Positions 32,686 through 43,997 of a stretch of DNA of 64,000 bases are shown here, one piece after another (the stretch's first letter is position 1; each line of letters begins with the position of its first letter). Source of the stretch: Emydura subglobosa (taxonomy: Eukaryota; Chordata; Testudines; Chelidae); assembly GCA_007922225.1 (NCBI GenBank), contig ML680088.1, positions 16,466,355 to 16,530,354 on the forward strand, read 5' to 3'. A program made the position numbers and the translations under genes. The notes beneath the pieces were generated by a model. The model was not told the DNA's origin. It saw only the letters and a program-made list of their open reading frames with translations, and searched no databases.

Positions 32686-33310
32686 TGTGACAAAGTGGAG
32701 ATATTCTTGGGGGTTTTTCTGACTGCTGTGTGTGTGCCTCAGTTTCCCCATGTTACTCATGTCTTTTGGTGATGGGACCCAGGTGTGTGATCATTGCAGA
32801 GAGGAGTGGCCACCTTGCCCGGGAAGGAGACAAAGGACTGGTGAGGGGCAAGGGGACAGCTCTAAAATGGGGGTGACGGGCTGCCTGGAAGGGAGAGTCA
32901 GTGCCCCTTGGGGGGTTCTCCAGGAGCAGAGGCCAAGGATGGGGCTCTGGAGCTCCTTGGGTGGTCGCTGCTGTAACTTCTAATTAAGCTGCTATCAAAG
33001 TCTTTCTATGCTGTGATCCTGAGATCTAATAAACCTTTCTGATGCCCACGCTGGCTGTGCATTGCTTCTAACTGCAAGGCAGGGTGTATGGCCCTTTGGG
33101 GGCATGGAAGGACTCCCCAAGGTCCCATCCAGAGGACCCCACAGGAGGAGCTCAGGCAGAGCAGGGGTGCTGGATGCTCTGAGGCCAAAGTCAGAAGGCG
33201 GTGGCATGGGTGTGTGGAGACCCAAGGGGGCAGACTCTGAAGCACTAGAGTCTGGACTGGCTGCACCCGAGTGGTTCCAGCGCACGGTCCCTACGGGACT
33301 CGGTCACACA
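32686..33310 (+). mobile_element. Solo LTR of a second family
   Basis: It starts TGTGACAAAGTGG and ends GGTCACACA. Inside are CCTCAGTTTCCCC, a polyadenylation signal AATAAA at about 33028 and a run of purine-rich sequence. The start and the CCTCAGTTTCCCC phrase match a Gypsy-type LTR I associate with turtles. No internal domain follows. The target duplication is not evident. Confidence 0.6.
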
Positions 33311-33369
33311 AGCGTTTTATGGAGGTCAAGGTGTCTATGCATGTGCTTTAAGTTGTGAGCGTACTTAAG

Positions 33370-34100
33370 GGCAGAGCTGGTTGGGAGTTTTCCTGCCATC
33401 ATTTTTCAACAGAAAATGTAGTCTCTGCTCAAACAGACATTTTTCCAGCAAAAACTTGATTTTGCAGATTTTTTTTCCAATTTTCCATAAGCAAAATCTG
33501 CATAAAATATTTCATTTCACGTAAGTTCAGTTTAACCGAATTGAACCACTTCATTTTGTGTAGGTTCAGCACTGAACTGCATTTGTCCATAATGCCACAC
33601 TGCTTCATGGAAGTTGCAGTTTGAGTGATTAATGCCTCCATTCTCTCCTATTGGCTGGGCTCCTAGACTGACCTACATCTCCCATGATGCCCTAGGGTCA
33701 TTTCCCCTCCCCCTCTGACTGGGCTGTATGGGAGTTACATGACTGTAGTGCATCATGGGAAATATAGTTCAGCCCAGGACCCTGGCTTGGGTGAATGGGA
33801 GCAAGAGGCACCTGAACTAAAAGACTCATTAGGCCCTGCAGTACCATTGGCAAAGATAATTTAATATTGAACTAATTCAAATGAAGCATTTTGATTCAGG
33901 ACAGTCACAAACATTTTGTTTCAATCAATAATGTCAAAATAAAATATTTCAACATTTTTGCATTGTAATTTTGGGGAACTTTTCATCCCGTGAGAAATTT
34001 TGATACTGGCTTTTTGTCCCAATTGGGGATGAAAATATGCGGAAATATCAAGAATTTTCCAAGGGACAGAAATTCTGATTTTCACATAACTCTACTGAAA
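33370..34100. mobile_element. Foldback (long inverted repeat) DNA element
   Basis: The two halves are imperfect reverse complements centred near 33725. CTACATCTCCCATGATGCCC (about 33674) pairs with GTGCATCATGGGAAATATAG (about 33749). GCTGGGCTCC (about 33654) pairs with the segment near 33770. The outer T-rich arms (near 33480 and 33940) also correspond. No transposase is present. The ends cannot be placed to the base. Confidence 0.55.
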
Positions 34101-34524
34101 TGTTTGGCTGGATCAAGGCTCAAGTGCTCAGCACCTTGCATGACTGAGTCCTTTAACAGCTGCTCAGAGCAGGCCGGAATGCTATCCCGGCACTTTTCTT
34201 TAGGGAGCCAGAATGGCGTTCCAGCACATTTATTGGTATTCCATACTTGCAGTAATTGCAGAATTTCCGGTACTTGCATTCCAGCACTCCTTTTTTAGGA
34301 CTTCAACACAGCCTTAGAGACACACTTTTATTCATGGGAACAAATGAGAGTACTGACATGGCATCCAAGGACTAGAATATTTTAAAAGAAACACAGGTTA
34401 TATAAGTCCTAAATGTAATGTACTTCCTGTTAGAACAGGAAATGCACTCTCCATTTACTTGGGGAGGGTGCTGTTCTTTTCACACAGTTTTTAAAATGTG
34501 CTACTTTGTATAAGTATCTCTCTG

Positions 34525-34525
<1 letters not shown>

Positions 34526-34555
<30 letters not shown>
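34526..34555 (+). repeat. (CA)15 microsatellite
   Basis: An uninterrupted CA dinucleotide repeat of 30 bases. Confidence 0.95.
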
Positions 34556-34556
<1 letters not shown>

Positions 34557-35289
34557 CTGTGCACATTTGCGCTGATCACACCAGCATCCACAGTTAGGAC
34601 TTACCGTACGGGCAGTGTTTAGAGATATTTTAATTAGTTTCAAAGATGGCTGATCCCGCTACATCCAGTATGGTCAAACACCACATTTTCTAACTGGATT
34701 GTACAACTTCAACAGCAAGTTAAATTTGGTGCTAAGTGAATTGAGTATTCTCAGTAACTCATGTAAGAAAGGAAATCCACAAAGTCCAAATAATCTTACT
34801 CACAACTGTCCAATCCACCATGATAGACACAAAGGAGCCTTAGTGGTTTGGGTATTGTACGTTTGTAAACCATGATTCATTAATGAAAAAAATGTGGAAA
34901 TCTGGTTACATGAAGCAATTAAATCATCCTCTCTTCCCAAGTGACTGACTTTTGCTAATAAATACAGTGTTACCTCTGCATAGACTGTATTTCTTCTTTT
35001 ACCTGATTTAAAATAGGTGTGTGCCCCCAAGACCCAGAAATAAACCATTGGTTCTATAGCACAAAACAAGCAGCAAGAAAACAGGTTTATGGCTGGTCAT
35101 AAGATTTGAGATTTTTGCTTCCAGAAATGTGGTTTTGATTTCCAGAAATGTGCTTAATCACTACAAACAGTAACTTTGAATAAGAATTGATCAAACTGAT
35201 TTTCACTTGGAAGATACATAACTACTACACAGTCAGTGATAGCAATTCCATGGTGCAAGTATTTAACAGCGAAGGTAACAAGTCACTGG
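34556..35289. other. Intergenic, nothing supported
   Basis: AT-rich sequence without recognised feature. Confidence 0.3.
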
Positions 35290-35460
35290 AAAAGCGTACC
35301 AAGGGAACCAAGCTTGGATGTTTTTCTAAAATCCATACTCTAGTTCAACCACAAATTACAGGACTCAGTGCAATCTGTGGGTAGAATTCTATGGCCCATG
35401 TTATTCAGGTCGGACTAGATGATCAAAGTAATCCATTCCTGCCTTGATATCTATGGTTGT
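35290..35460 (+). mobile_element. CR1-family LINE tail, plus orientation
   Basis: It reads GCTTGGATGTTTTTCTAAAA, AGAATTCTATGGCCCATGTT, TCAGGTCGGACTAGATGATC and GATATCTATGG. This is the same tail family as 41330-41545 and, reversed, 26520-26645. Confidence 0.7.
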
Positions 35461-35794
35461 ACCTTACACAGCGAATTCTCATGTCCTGGATTAGCAAGAA
35501 AAAATTGCACTGAGCATGGTGGAAGTCCAAAGGGTGAAAAGAAGAGTGTCATAAGCTACCACCTGTGTTTGAAATGTTTTTGTGTTTGCTTTTACTCACA
35601 ATTGAGTGTTTGAGCCATCTGCCGATAGCCAATAAGTGATGTTATTTGTAACGCAAGTGGCATCAGGGCTGCAGAATGGTGGACTAAGTTTCACCAGCAT
35701 ATGTTTAGCAGTGGGCGGAGGGAAGAGACTTTGTTTCCTACTAATCCACAATATACTATTTTAAAGAGGCTTTTTCCCCACCATCACAAGAGAT

Positions 35795-37083
35795 TTACTC
35801 ATAGACTCATAGACTCTAAGGTCCGAAGGGACCAATATGATCATCTAGTCTGACCTCCTGCATGATGCAGGGCACAGAACCTCACCCACCCACTCCCGTA
35901 ATAGACTCCTGACCTATGACTGAGTTATTAAAGTCCTCAAATCATGGTTTAAAGACTTGAAGGTACAGAGAATCCACCAGCAAGTGAGCCGTGCCCCAAG
36001 CTGCAGAGGAAGGTGAAAAAAACCCTAAAGCCTTTGCCAATCTGCCCTAGGGGAAAATTCCTTCCCGACCCCAAATATGGTGATCAGCTAAACCCTGAGC
36101 ATGGGGGCAAGACTCACCAGCCAGACACCCAACCTTCTCTGTAATAACTCAGAGCCCATCCCATCTAACATCCCTTCACAAGTCATTGGCATATCTACCA
36201 CCAGTAATCAAAGATCAGTCAATTGCCAAACTAGACTGTCCCATCGTACCAACCACTCCATAAACTTATCAAGCTCAGTTTTGAAGCTAGCTCGTTTTTT
36301 TTGCCCCCACTGCTCCCTTTGGAAGGCTATGCCAGACCTTCACTCCTCTGATGGTTAGAAATCTGCATCTAATTTCAAGTTTAAACTTCCTGATAGGCAG
36401 CTTATATCCATTAGTTCTTGTGTCCACATTGGCACTTAACTTAAATAATTCCTCTCCCTCTGGTATTTATCCCTCTGATGCATTTATACAGAGCAATCAT
36501 ATCTCCCCTCAGCCTTCTTTTGGTTAGGCTAAACAAGCCAAGCTCTTTGAGTCTCTTCTCATAAGGCAGGTTTTCCATTCCGCGGATCACCCTAGTAGCC
36601 CTTCTCTGCACCTGTTCCTGTTTGAATTCATCTTTCTTAAACATGGAGGACCAGAACTGCTCACAGTATTGAGGTCTCACCAACGCCTTGTATAACGGTA
36701 CTAACACCTCCCTATCTCTACTGGAAATATCTCGTCTGATGCATCCTTGGACCGCATTAGCTTTTTTCACGGCCACATCACATTGGCGGCTCATAGTTAT
36801 CCTGTGATCAATCAATACGCTCAGGTCCTTCTCCTCTTCTCTCACTTCCAACTGATGCATCCCCAGCTTATAGAAGGAATTCTTGTTTTTAGTCCCTAAT
36901 GCATGACCTTGCACTTTCCACTATTAAATTTCATCCTATTTCTATTACTCCAGTTTACAAGGTCATCCAGATCTTTCTGTATGCTATCCCGATCCTTCTC
37001 TGTATTAACAATACCTCCCAACTTCATCATCTGCAAATTTTATTAGCACATTCCCACTTTTTGTGCCAAGGTCAGTAATAAAA
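35795..37083 (-). mobile_element. CR1 LINE 3' third, minus orientation, about 1.3 kb
   Basis: The plus strand begins with the reversed tail, CATAGACTCATAGACTCTAA then GATCATCTAGTCTGACCTCC. The minus-strand frame 36914-36441 reads LGMHQLEVREEEKDLSVLID, RQCDVAVKKANAVQGCIRRD, PLYKALVRPQYCEQFWSSMF and QRRATRVIRGMENLPYEKRL, the C-terminal half of CR1 ORF2. The region before 36914 (to 37083) encodes the DDxK-to-connection region and is truncated at its 5' end. It belongs to a different CR1 subfamily from 22850-23996, judging from the tail. Confidence 0.92.
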
Positions 37084-39301
37084 ACAAAGATTTGAGCTTT
37101 CAGTGCTTGATTGAATAAAAAGGAGAAACTATTCGCTGTGAGAGTCTGAAGGGTCCTTTGAACCTCGCTGGGTCTCATTCAATCCTGCTGCTAGATTCCC
37201 CCCAGCACATTTCTGGCTATTGCTGAACATGCAATTATTTTAGTATTTGTGCAGCAGTAGCAAGTCGGAGCCCCAGCCAGGGAACAGCCTCCTCCACTGG
37301 GATTTTACCCAACCGGCACACAGGGTAGAAAAAGGGGCTGATGATAAACCAGGATTTTGCCCTAGGAAATCTCATGAGTCTTTAAAAATGCCCCGTTAAT
37401 TTCTGACTCTGCATCCTCGAAGGGTTCACTCCAGTGACTGCACTTTTAGCAGGGGACACCCGCTTGTAGCTCCGTGCAGTGCTCAGGTCAGGCCCAGGAA
37501 GAACTGGAGCAACAAGTGGTTTTCTTTCTACAGCCCTTCCAAGCCCTGCTGTCCTGACAAAGCCTGGATCTTGGGGCTGGCTCGCTCACATGCTGCAGCG
37601 GCTGTTTGCAGCTTGAGAAGCTTGTCATGACCGGTCCCTCCTCCACTTAACTCAGAACCACCGCACGTGCTGGAGGGACGCTGCGCGTGGAAACAGAATC
37701 ACCGTCTGATGGGCACCGGGAAGAGAATCTCCCGCAGGCTGGAGAAGGTGACAGATCTGTTTGGAATTCACAGGCCACGCAACGGTTCCGTCGGCAGCTT
37801 GCGCATTTGAGAGCTTTCAGCTCTGCACACGAGTCAGGACTGTCCCAGGAAGGGGCCGGTATTTGCACAACCATTCGCCCAGTGTCACACTGTTCTAGGG
37901 GCATTTGATCCTGGGACACTGAGATCAGGGAACCTCATTGTTTCCCCGGGTTCTTTCTGGGTTCTGCGTTCGACACGCAAGGATCCTGGCCTGGCACGCG
38001 ATCTCGAAAAGTCAGTGTGCCTGGTGAAGCGAAGGAGTGGCCTCATTTGGGAACAAGACCTAGCAGGGCCTGGGGTTGGTCTGTGTAATTTCCATGGCAT
38101 TCGGCACAGCACTCGAGGAGCGTGCCTGGCTCACACGCACTGCAAGCCCACTTTGTGCAATCACAGCACAGCGGCAGGCTCCCCGGGGGCCCTCGAGCAG
38201 GACCCAACTGTCGCTCTTGGAGCACCCAGTTGCCAGCCAGCTGGGGCTGTCTGCAGACGGGCCAAAGCTGCAGATAAGATCCTAAGTCACATGCAGATAA
38301 TGTTTTCATTAACAAAAGGCTGGGTAACAATCTGCCCACTGATTAGCAGCCCGGCCACCGCTGCCAGCTTGGTGGAGCTGGAAAACAATCTGGATAAACC
38401 AGAACTGGGAAAAACAACAAATCCAGCCTCCTGCAGCGCCCACCGCGCTCCGAGCCTCACACCACACACGTCCCACCGGAGCCTGTAACACAGGGTGTGG
38501 AGGGGGGGGCCCAGGGCCTTGGTCAGGGTGTCTCCTCTGGGGTGAATTCCCTCCTACAGAAGTGTGAAGCAGAAAAACATCAGAGTCACAAACTTTCTGA
38601 CACCCAGGCCCCAGAGGGAGCAAGCCGCAGAGAAGTGCAGGACGCGCTTTGGAAAAGGAGCCCTTTCTCTGAGCAGTCGCTGCTTTGCCTTTTTATTTTT
38701 AAAGGGACAGGATAGGATTTCTTCCCCTTGAGCATCCCGATGCGACACTGGAGGCAGATGCCCTGGTGGGGTCTTGCTCCACTACCTGGGGAGGAAGCTT
38801 GTGTTCAACATGACAGGGACGTTACAGGATTGGAGCCGAGCCAGAGGGTGGGCACTGAGCCCACTGCAACAGCACCCAGGGTCAGCCCTGCAGAGAGGGA
38901 GCGAGGCGGACCGATGCCCATCTGCGCTGAGGGAGGAGAAGGGCGGTGGCGGTGATTTCCTGCCCACACAAGGGACACAAGCCGGGGGAAGATCTGGAAG
39001 AAGGGCTGTGCCCCGGGCAGGAGGCATGTGCCCTGTGTCGGACTTGGAGCACAGCACTGGAGCCTGTAACCATGCCAGGCAGGTGTGCGAGGGCAAGGCG
39101 TGTGAACTAGCTGGCGACGCTCCCTCGCGACTGTCACAGGTAGGCCCCCCACGGGCCAGCGCTGAGAAGTCACTAGCACCCAGCCCAAGGGGCTGGTACA
39201 CGAGCGGTGGAATGAAAAGCCGGTGGCGCTCTCCCCCTGGTGCCCCTAGCGAGTGGTCCCTCACACATCACAGGTCCTGGCAATCTGGCCTCCCCTAGCC
39301 T
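37084..39301. other. Intergenic, includes presumed AQP12 3' UTR
   Basis: Frames at 38015-38488 and 38774-39298 (plus strand) and 38782-39264 (minus strand) are GC-driven and overlap one another on opposite strands. None has a domain or splice context. The sequence just below 39302 should be the AQP12 3' UTR. Confidence 0.4.
38692..38697 (-). terminator. Candidate AQP12 polyadenylation signal
   Basis: AATAAA reads on the minus strand within a T-rich plus-strand tract, about 605 bases after the AQP12 stop codon. It is a common hexamer, so the assignment is an inference. Confidence 0.25.
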
Positions 39302-39486
39302 TCACTCTGCTCTGGGGCTCGATTCACAGCTGCGGCTGCCCTTCTCCGGCATCTCCTGTCTGTGTTTGAGCCCAGGCACAGCCTTCCCCTTGGGGCTCCG
39401 GTATTTGCTCTTCTGACTGTAAAGCAGGTTTTTCTGGAAGAGCCTGGGGATGGTCCCCTGGTACAGGAGCAAGGCTGTGAGCATCC
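39302..39486 (-). CDS. AQP12: AQP12 coding exon 3
   Basis: The acceptor CTGCTTTCAG precedes GGATGCTC. The exon encodes GMLTALLLYQGTIPRLFQKN and the basic C-terminal tail to TGA at 39304-39302. Confidence 0.92.
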
Positions 39487-42400
39487 CTGAAAGCAGAAAC
39501 AGGGAGTTAGGCCCTGTCATTTTCCATCTCCCCCTGCCACCCTTCGACACCCAGCCTCTCCTCTCTGCGGGCCAGATGGTGCCCTTCAAACTCATGCCAT
39601 AGAACTGTCCCAACCAGACCCAACGTCGCTGGAGTGGCCGTAACAGAGAGGCATTCTCCACCTGCAGAAGCAGGGCTGGGACTAGACCAGGTCACAAAAG
39701 AACGGCCAGACTGAAGTAGTTTTCTTTGGAAGCAGCCATCCAACTTTCATTTCACAAATTAAGGCTCTCGGGCTTATGGTAGAGAGGCTAACCTTCAAAT
39801 TACAGACCAAGTGAAACCGCTGCAGCGTTTCTGAGTCTGCAGACAGCCTGCAACAATATAGCTCCAAGCGGTGTGAACATCACCTTGTCTTTCACGTCTC
39901 CTATCCCGCCCAGTCCAACATGCTTCATGCCTTGCAAAAAGTGGCCCCCACACCCCCTGGCCAGTTGACATTTAATCCCCCCCCCCCCCCCCGGCCAGTG
40001 TTTGGCAGATGACGTTTAATGCGGCTCAGTTTGGCTCTGGCAGAGTTCTGGTCTGGTTGATGGGGAGAAGGCAGGGTGACCAGATGTCCCGATTTTATAG
40101 GGATAATCCCAATATTTGGGGCTTTTTCTTACATAGGTACCCATTACCCCCACTCCCATCCTGATTTTTCACACTTGCTATCTGGTCACCCTAGGAGGAA
40201 GGGTGCTGGGGAGGGCGAAGAGTGTCTGGCTCCAAACTTACCAATGGCAACACCAGCTCCCCCATAATAAAAGAGTAGAAGGAGTTGCCACTGAGGAGCA
40301 GGAGTTGCCAATTTCTATTCTCAGCACTTGTCCCTTTTCTGCAGGTTCACTAACACGACACACATGCGGGGAAGGCTTCACCCCAGCATGGCAGGTCAGC
40401 AATAAACTTCTGCACCTATTTGTGCCCTGCACACAGCTCACCTGCGAGGGGCCCCAGCCAGTAAACCTGCACGTACTCTTGCAAGACGTTCCCCGAGCAG
40501 TGAAACGTCACTGTGGAGGCCAGGGTGGGGTTGAAAAAGGCCCCTGTGAAAGGCCCAGCTGTGAAGGAGGAAAACAAATGGTTAACGGGGCTCACATGCT
40601 CAAAATGGATTCGAACCAGCGCACACCGGGATGGAGGATAAAAAAAAGTTCTATTTCCAGAACTTTGTGTTTGAACTTTCTGAAAACTTTCCGGAAAAGC
40701 ACAGACAAAGTCACCCTGCGCACCCTTCACTCGGCCCATCTTTCTTGCCTCCATGTAAAACAGATGCACGTCCCTCCAGCCTGCTAGCTGAACGACATCA
40801 AACCTCTGATAGCTACACAGTTCAGCCACGAACCTCACTAGCGCCAGAGGACACTAACCCTCATGTCCACTGTGGTTAACGCTGCAGAACATACGTTATC
40901 TAACTGCCAGGGCAAACAGCACTTACGCTGTCTGCAATGAAAGGTGATCAGTGACTAGTGAATGGTTCAAATGGCTGTAAAATGTCCACACACGCCCCGC
41001 CCCGGGACGGTGAAATGATTGTTGAATTGTGTTTCTGGGGTGCTAGTGCTGCTGTCTTGTCAAGACGACCAGCCACACCACAGATGCGTGGGTGGGTGAC
41101 CTGTACATTCACATGGTGAGTACATCCAGTGTAGCAGAGCAAAATGAGTGAGATTGTTAAGAGGTGACTTGACCACAGTCCATAAGAACCTACATGGGGA
41201 GATTTCAGACAGGAGGCAGCTTTTCAATCTATGAGAAAAAGGCACAACAAGGGCAGCTGAAACTAGGCAAATTCAGACTAGAAGTAAAAGGCTTTTATAA
41301 AAAAAAACCCACTGAAGGTCATTAACTCCGGGAAGAGACTTGCTTAGAGATGCCTGTGGTGGATTCGCCAGGGCTTGGAATGTTTAAAAATCAAGACCGG
41401 GAGATTTTTCTACAAACCCTGCCTTAGCTCCGACAGAAGTGATGGGTTAGGCACAGGAATCCCAGAGGGAAAATCTTTGGCTTGCGTTATGCAGGAGGTC
41501 TGCCCAGATGGTCATAACGGAGCCTTCCGGCCTTAAAATCTACCAATCCTGGAGATGTGTGGCACGTGTGGGGTCTAATGCCCAGGATCTGGGCAGGAGA
41601 TGCACCCTAGCTTGGCTCTCTCTGGCTAAGCCCCCCACTTTGACAAACACTCATTTGTCCTGGGCTAGGGGGGCTCCGGGGTCTAGGGAAGGCCACAGAG
41701 CTCAGCGTGCAGAATGGTCCAGTGTTTTGGGCCCTAGTCTAGGACCCCAAAGACTCAAGTTCCAAGTCCCTGCTTTGTCACAGACTTCCTGTTTGACTGG
41801 GTCTCTCCATTCCCATCTGTACAATGGGGATAGCAGCACTCACCCGCCACACGGGGGGCTGGCTGCCGTACTTGGATGCTACCAGAATGGGGGCACTACA
41901 AAAGCCACAGATAGGGACGTCTGCTCTCTATTCAGTGCTGCACTCTGTTCCTCTAGCATGCGGGGGGCTCCTCAGATGCAATAGATAGTGCTTTACCTGA
42001 GACTGCTAGTCCTGAAGATGCACCAGGAGCACCTCTAGAGTACAGAGCACCAGCTGGATGCTGTTTTCACAACGTGAGCAGAGTGTGAACCCAAACTAGC
42101 ATTGGTTAGGAGCTAACCACTATGTAACTGTAGGTCCCTGGAGCCGAAAAGCTGACTCATTAATGCCCCCTCCTCCCCCCTCCGTTCCATCTACATTCCT
42201 TTCTTGAATCTACACACAGCTATGACAGGGAAAAGAAATGGAGAAAGCTCCTCACCTGTGTAAGCTAGGATGGTTACAGTTACTGCCATGATGGACGCTC
42301 TGTACACAGGGGGGCTGTGCTGGAACTTGAGTCCCACTAGATGGAAAAAGAAAGAGCAGACGCCTTCCACAAAGAGGCCATGGTGCAAAGAGGTGTGGAG

Positions 42401-42862
42401 AGAGGAACTGCAATCCAGGGCCATTAGATTCTGGATGAGGTGGAAGTCAGTCAACTCCCAGGACCAGTAGCGTTTGGTGAGAATCTGTGCTGCCTCCATT
42501 CCCACAAACTGGACCAGAAGTTTGACAGCGGTAGCCACGAAGGAGGAATCCATAACCAGGAATTCTTGGAGAGAGACAGTGGGGTTAGCAGAAGCTCCAT
42601 CAAAAGTCACACCATGAACCACGAAGAGAAGGAAGAGGAGAGTCAGGATCACATCTGGGCCAAAGCCACCACCCCAGGGACCGATCTCCACCAGCATCCT
42701 CAGTTCCAGGCAGCAAGCACACAACTGTAATGAGCTGGCCAGTTCTCTGACAAGAGTACAGTACAAGCCACAAGGCAGCAGTCTCTTGGAAACCTGCCTG
42801 ACTACCTCGCAAACAGCCACAACGCAGACAAAGAAGGCAATGGAAACATTCAAACCCGCCAT
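39302..42862 (-). CDS. AQP12: Aquaporin-12, three coding exons, complete
   Basis: Exons 42862-42256, 40558-40442 and 39486-39302 join with consensus GT/AG sites to 302 codons. AQP12 belongs to the unorthodox (super-) aquaporins with AQP11. In mammals it is intracellular and restricted to pancreatic acinar cells. Visible landmarks are MAGLNVS at the N-terminus, GPWGGGFGPDVILTLLFLLF (61-80), the first NPA-type box as ASANPTVSL (N93), the second as FFNPTLAS (N212), and YVQVYWLGPLAG in the last helices. The cytosolic tail follows LFQKNLLYSQKSKYRSPKGK. Both boxes are NPT; I recall the mammalian protein having NPT and NPA. A segment LASSLQLCACCLEL (41-54) has no counterpart in human AQP12 as I remember it but resembles AQP11. 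The ATG at 42862 is chosen over an in-frame ATG at 42904 because of homology and TATA spacing. Confidence 0.93.
39977..39992 (+). repeat. Poly-C run of 16 bases
   Basis: A homopolymer within AQP12 intron 2. The assembly length may be unreliable here. Confidence 0.85.
40073..40192. mobile_element. Small MITE with GGGTGACCAGAT termini
   Basis: The left end reads AGGGTGACCAGAT and the right end ATCTGGTCACCCT, perfect inverted repeats of 13 bases enclosing about 120 bp. The flanks AGAAGGCA and AGGAGGAA agree at 6 of 8 positions, so a hAT origin is possible. It lies in AQP12 intron 2. Confidence 0.75.
40442..40558 (-). CDS. AQP12: AQP12 coding exon 2
   Basis: The acceptor CCTTCACAG precedes CTGGGCC, giving AGPFTGAFFNPTLASTVTFH and YVQVYWLGPLAG. 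The donor is CTCGCAG then GTGAGC. The 117 bases carry the second NPT box. Confidence 0.93.
41180..41545 (+). mobile_element. CR1-family LINE tail in AQP12 intron 1
   Basis: The end reads TATGCAGGAGGTCTGCCCAG, then ATGGTCATAACGGAGCCTTC and CGGCCTTAAAATCTACC. The earlier part includes GGCTTGGAATGTTTAAAAAT and CTAGAAGTAAAAGGC, typical of the 3' UTR of this LINE family. It is non-coding and old. Confidence 0.65.
41711..41916 (+). mobile_element. Diverged tRNA-derived Cry-type SINE in AQP12 intron 1
   Basis: GGTCCAGTGTTTTGGGCCCT resembles the tRNA head. The phrases CCCTGCTTTGTCACAGACTT, CCCATCTGTACAATGGGGAT and AGCAGCACTCACCC, then GCACTACAAAAGCCACAGAT, follow in the SINE order. Confidence 0.7.
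42256..42862 (-). CDS. AQP12: AQP12 coding exon 1
   Basis: This encodes residues 1-202 plus one base, from MAGLNVS to ILAYT, and contains the first NPT box and four or so membrane helices. The donor reads ACACAG then GTGAGG on the minus strand. Confidence 0.93.
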
Positions 42863-42939
42863 ACCAAAACCCAGCAGAGATGGCAAGAGCGCAGCGAGCG
42901 TCACTGTTCAAAGAACAGATCGACCTTCTCCTCGTCCTC

Positions 42940-42945
42940 TTTATA
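42940..42945 (-). promoter_or_regulatory. Candidate TATA box of AQP12
   Basis: TATAAA on the minus strand lies 78 bases before the start codon at 42862. A start of transcription about 30 bases on (near 42910) would leave a 5' UTR of roughly 50 bases, which favours the 42862 ATG. Confidence 0.55.
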
Positions 42946-43012
42946 AAGGCACTTCTAAGCCAACGTGGCACAGCCTGACAGGTCTCCAGACAGCCAGGTC
43001 AAGGGAGTCATC

Positions 43013-43029
43013 GGGAAAATCTACATGTG
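43013..43029 (-). promoter_or_regulatory. PTF1-like bipartite site upstream of AQP12
   Basis: On the minus strand CACATG, five bases, then TTTCCC. The acinar factor PTF1 binds an E-box (CACCTG) one helical turn from TTTCCC. The E-box differs at one base. It is about 70 bases upstream of the TATA box, fitting a pancreas-specific gene. Such short motifs also occur by chance. Confidence 0.35.
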
Positions 43030-43997
43030 CAGCTATACAAAGCCATAAGGAGCTGACAGTCAGATTCTCGTATCTACAACAGCAGCTGCGGCCAATATTA
43101 AGGTATCCACTTAGCTACCACCAGCAGCCTTTGTCCCGATGCCTTCACCCCAATCAGAAGGGAGACACAGCCATGGCACCCATGTGACTCTCATATCCTC
43201 CTGCTTTAAAGATCAGCACCCTTGCAATTAGAGCACCACTGACTGGAGCCTGGGGTTGGTCCAGCACTTGTCTCCAGTGCACGTTAAGCTGCTGGTTTGT
43301 TTTACAGCTGGATCTAGCAAGTGGGGCCGGCTGCTGTCACCCCATGATGGCAAATCTGGGAAAGCCCAGCTCCTGCCCCAGGGGGGAGTACTGGTGAGGT
43401 TATGTTATGATCCTTTGGCTGATTTGTCCTGGCGCAGCAGGTCACTGCATAGATCTGCTGACCGGAGCCACTCGTGACGGCTTTGCTTCAGGTGCGCAGA
43501 ATATTTGGGCTGCTTCTCTCTGTTTCAGTGTTAGGAGTTGGTTATTGTATAGTCCCAGAGGGGCAGGGAGCTGGAGGTGAAGGCCCTGCGCAGTAAACAA
43601 GGTGGTGATGAAACGGAAAGGCAGCCCAGAGCTGGGGTATGCATAGGGAAGGAGGTGGATACACAGCAATTTCTTTCCAGAGCCAGGCCAGGGAAGGCTA
43701 ACTTCCTGGCATCCTGACAAGTCTTATCATTGCATTTCAGATCTCCTCTCTCCTGAGGCTCCAAAATACTATTGGACCCTCCCAGTTTGAGAAGTGAGGG
43801 GCTCTCCTTGGAGAGCCAATATTACCTGTTGATCAGGGAGCAGGCCTCACTCAAGAATTTGTATTGGTCTTTCTTTGCCCTCGTGCCCCAGGTAGACAAA
43901 GCACGGTCATTTCTGTGTGCTGTAATCCACAGAAAGAGAATGGAGGGAGCTGAGATACCAGCAAGGAAAAGGAAAACCAGAGTAAAAAGATGATTTA
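43030..43997. other. Intergenic upstream of AQP12
   Basis: No gene seen. The frames at 42786-43187 (plus strand) and 43442-43720 (minus strand) are antisense or random. Confidence 0.35.

Noticed and set aside
38774..39298. 174-codon plus-strand frame overlapping a 160-codon minus-strand frame
   Set aside because: Opposite-strand frames of the same GC-rich stretch. Neither shows a domain, and the area lies just past the AQP12 stop.
42863..42904. Upstream in-frame ATG of AQP12 adding 14 residues
   Set aside because: It would leave almost no 5' UTR behind the TATA box, and homology with AQP12 starts at MAGLNVS.
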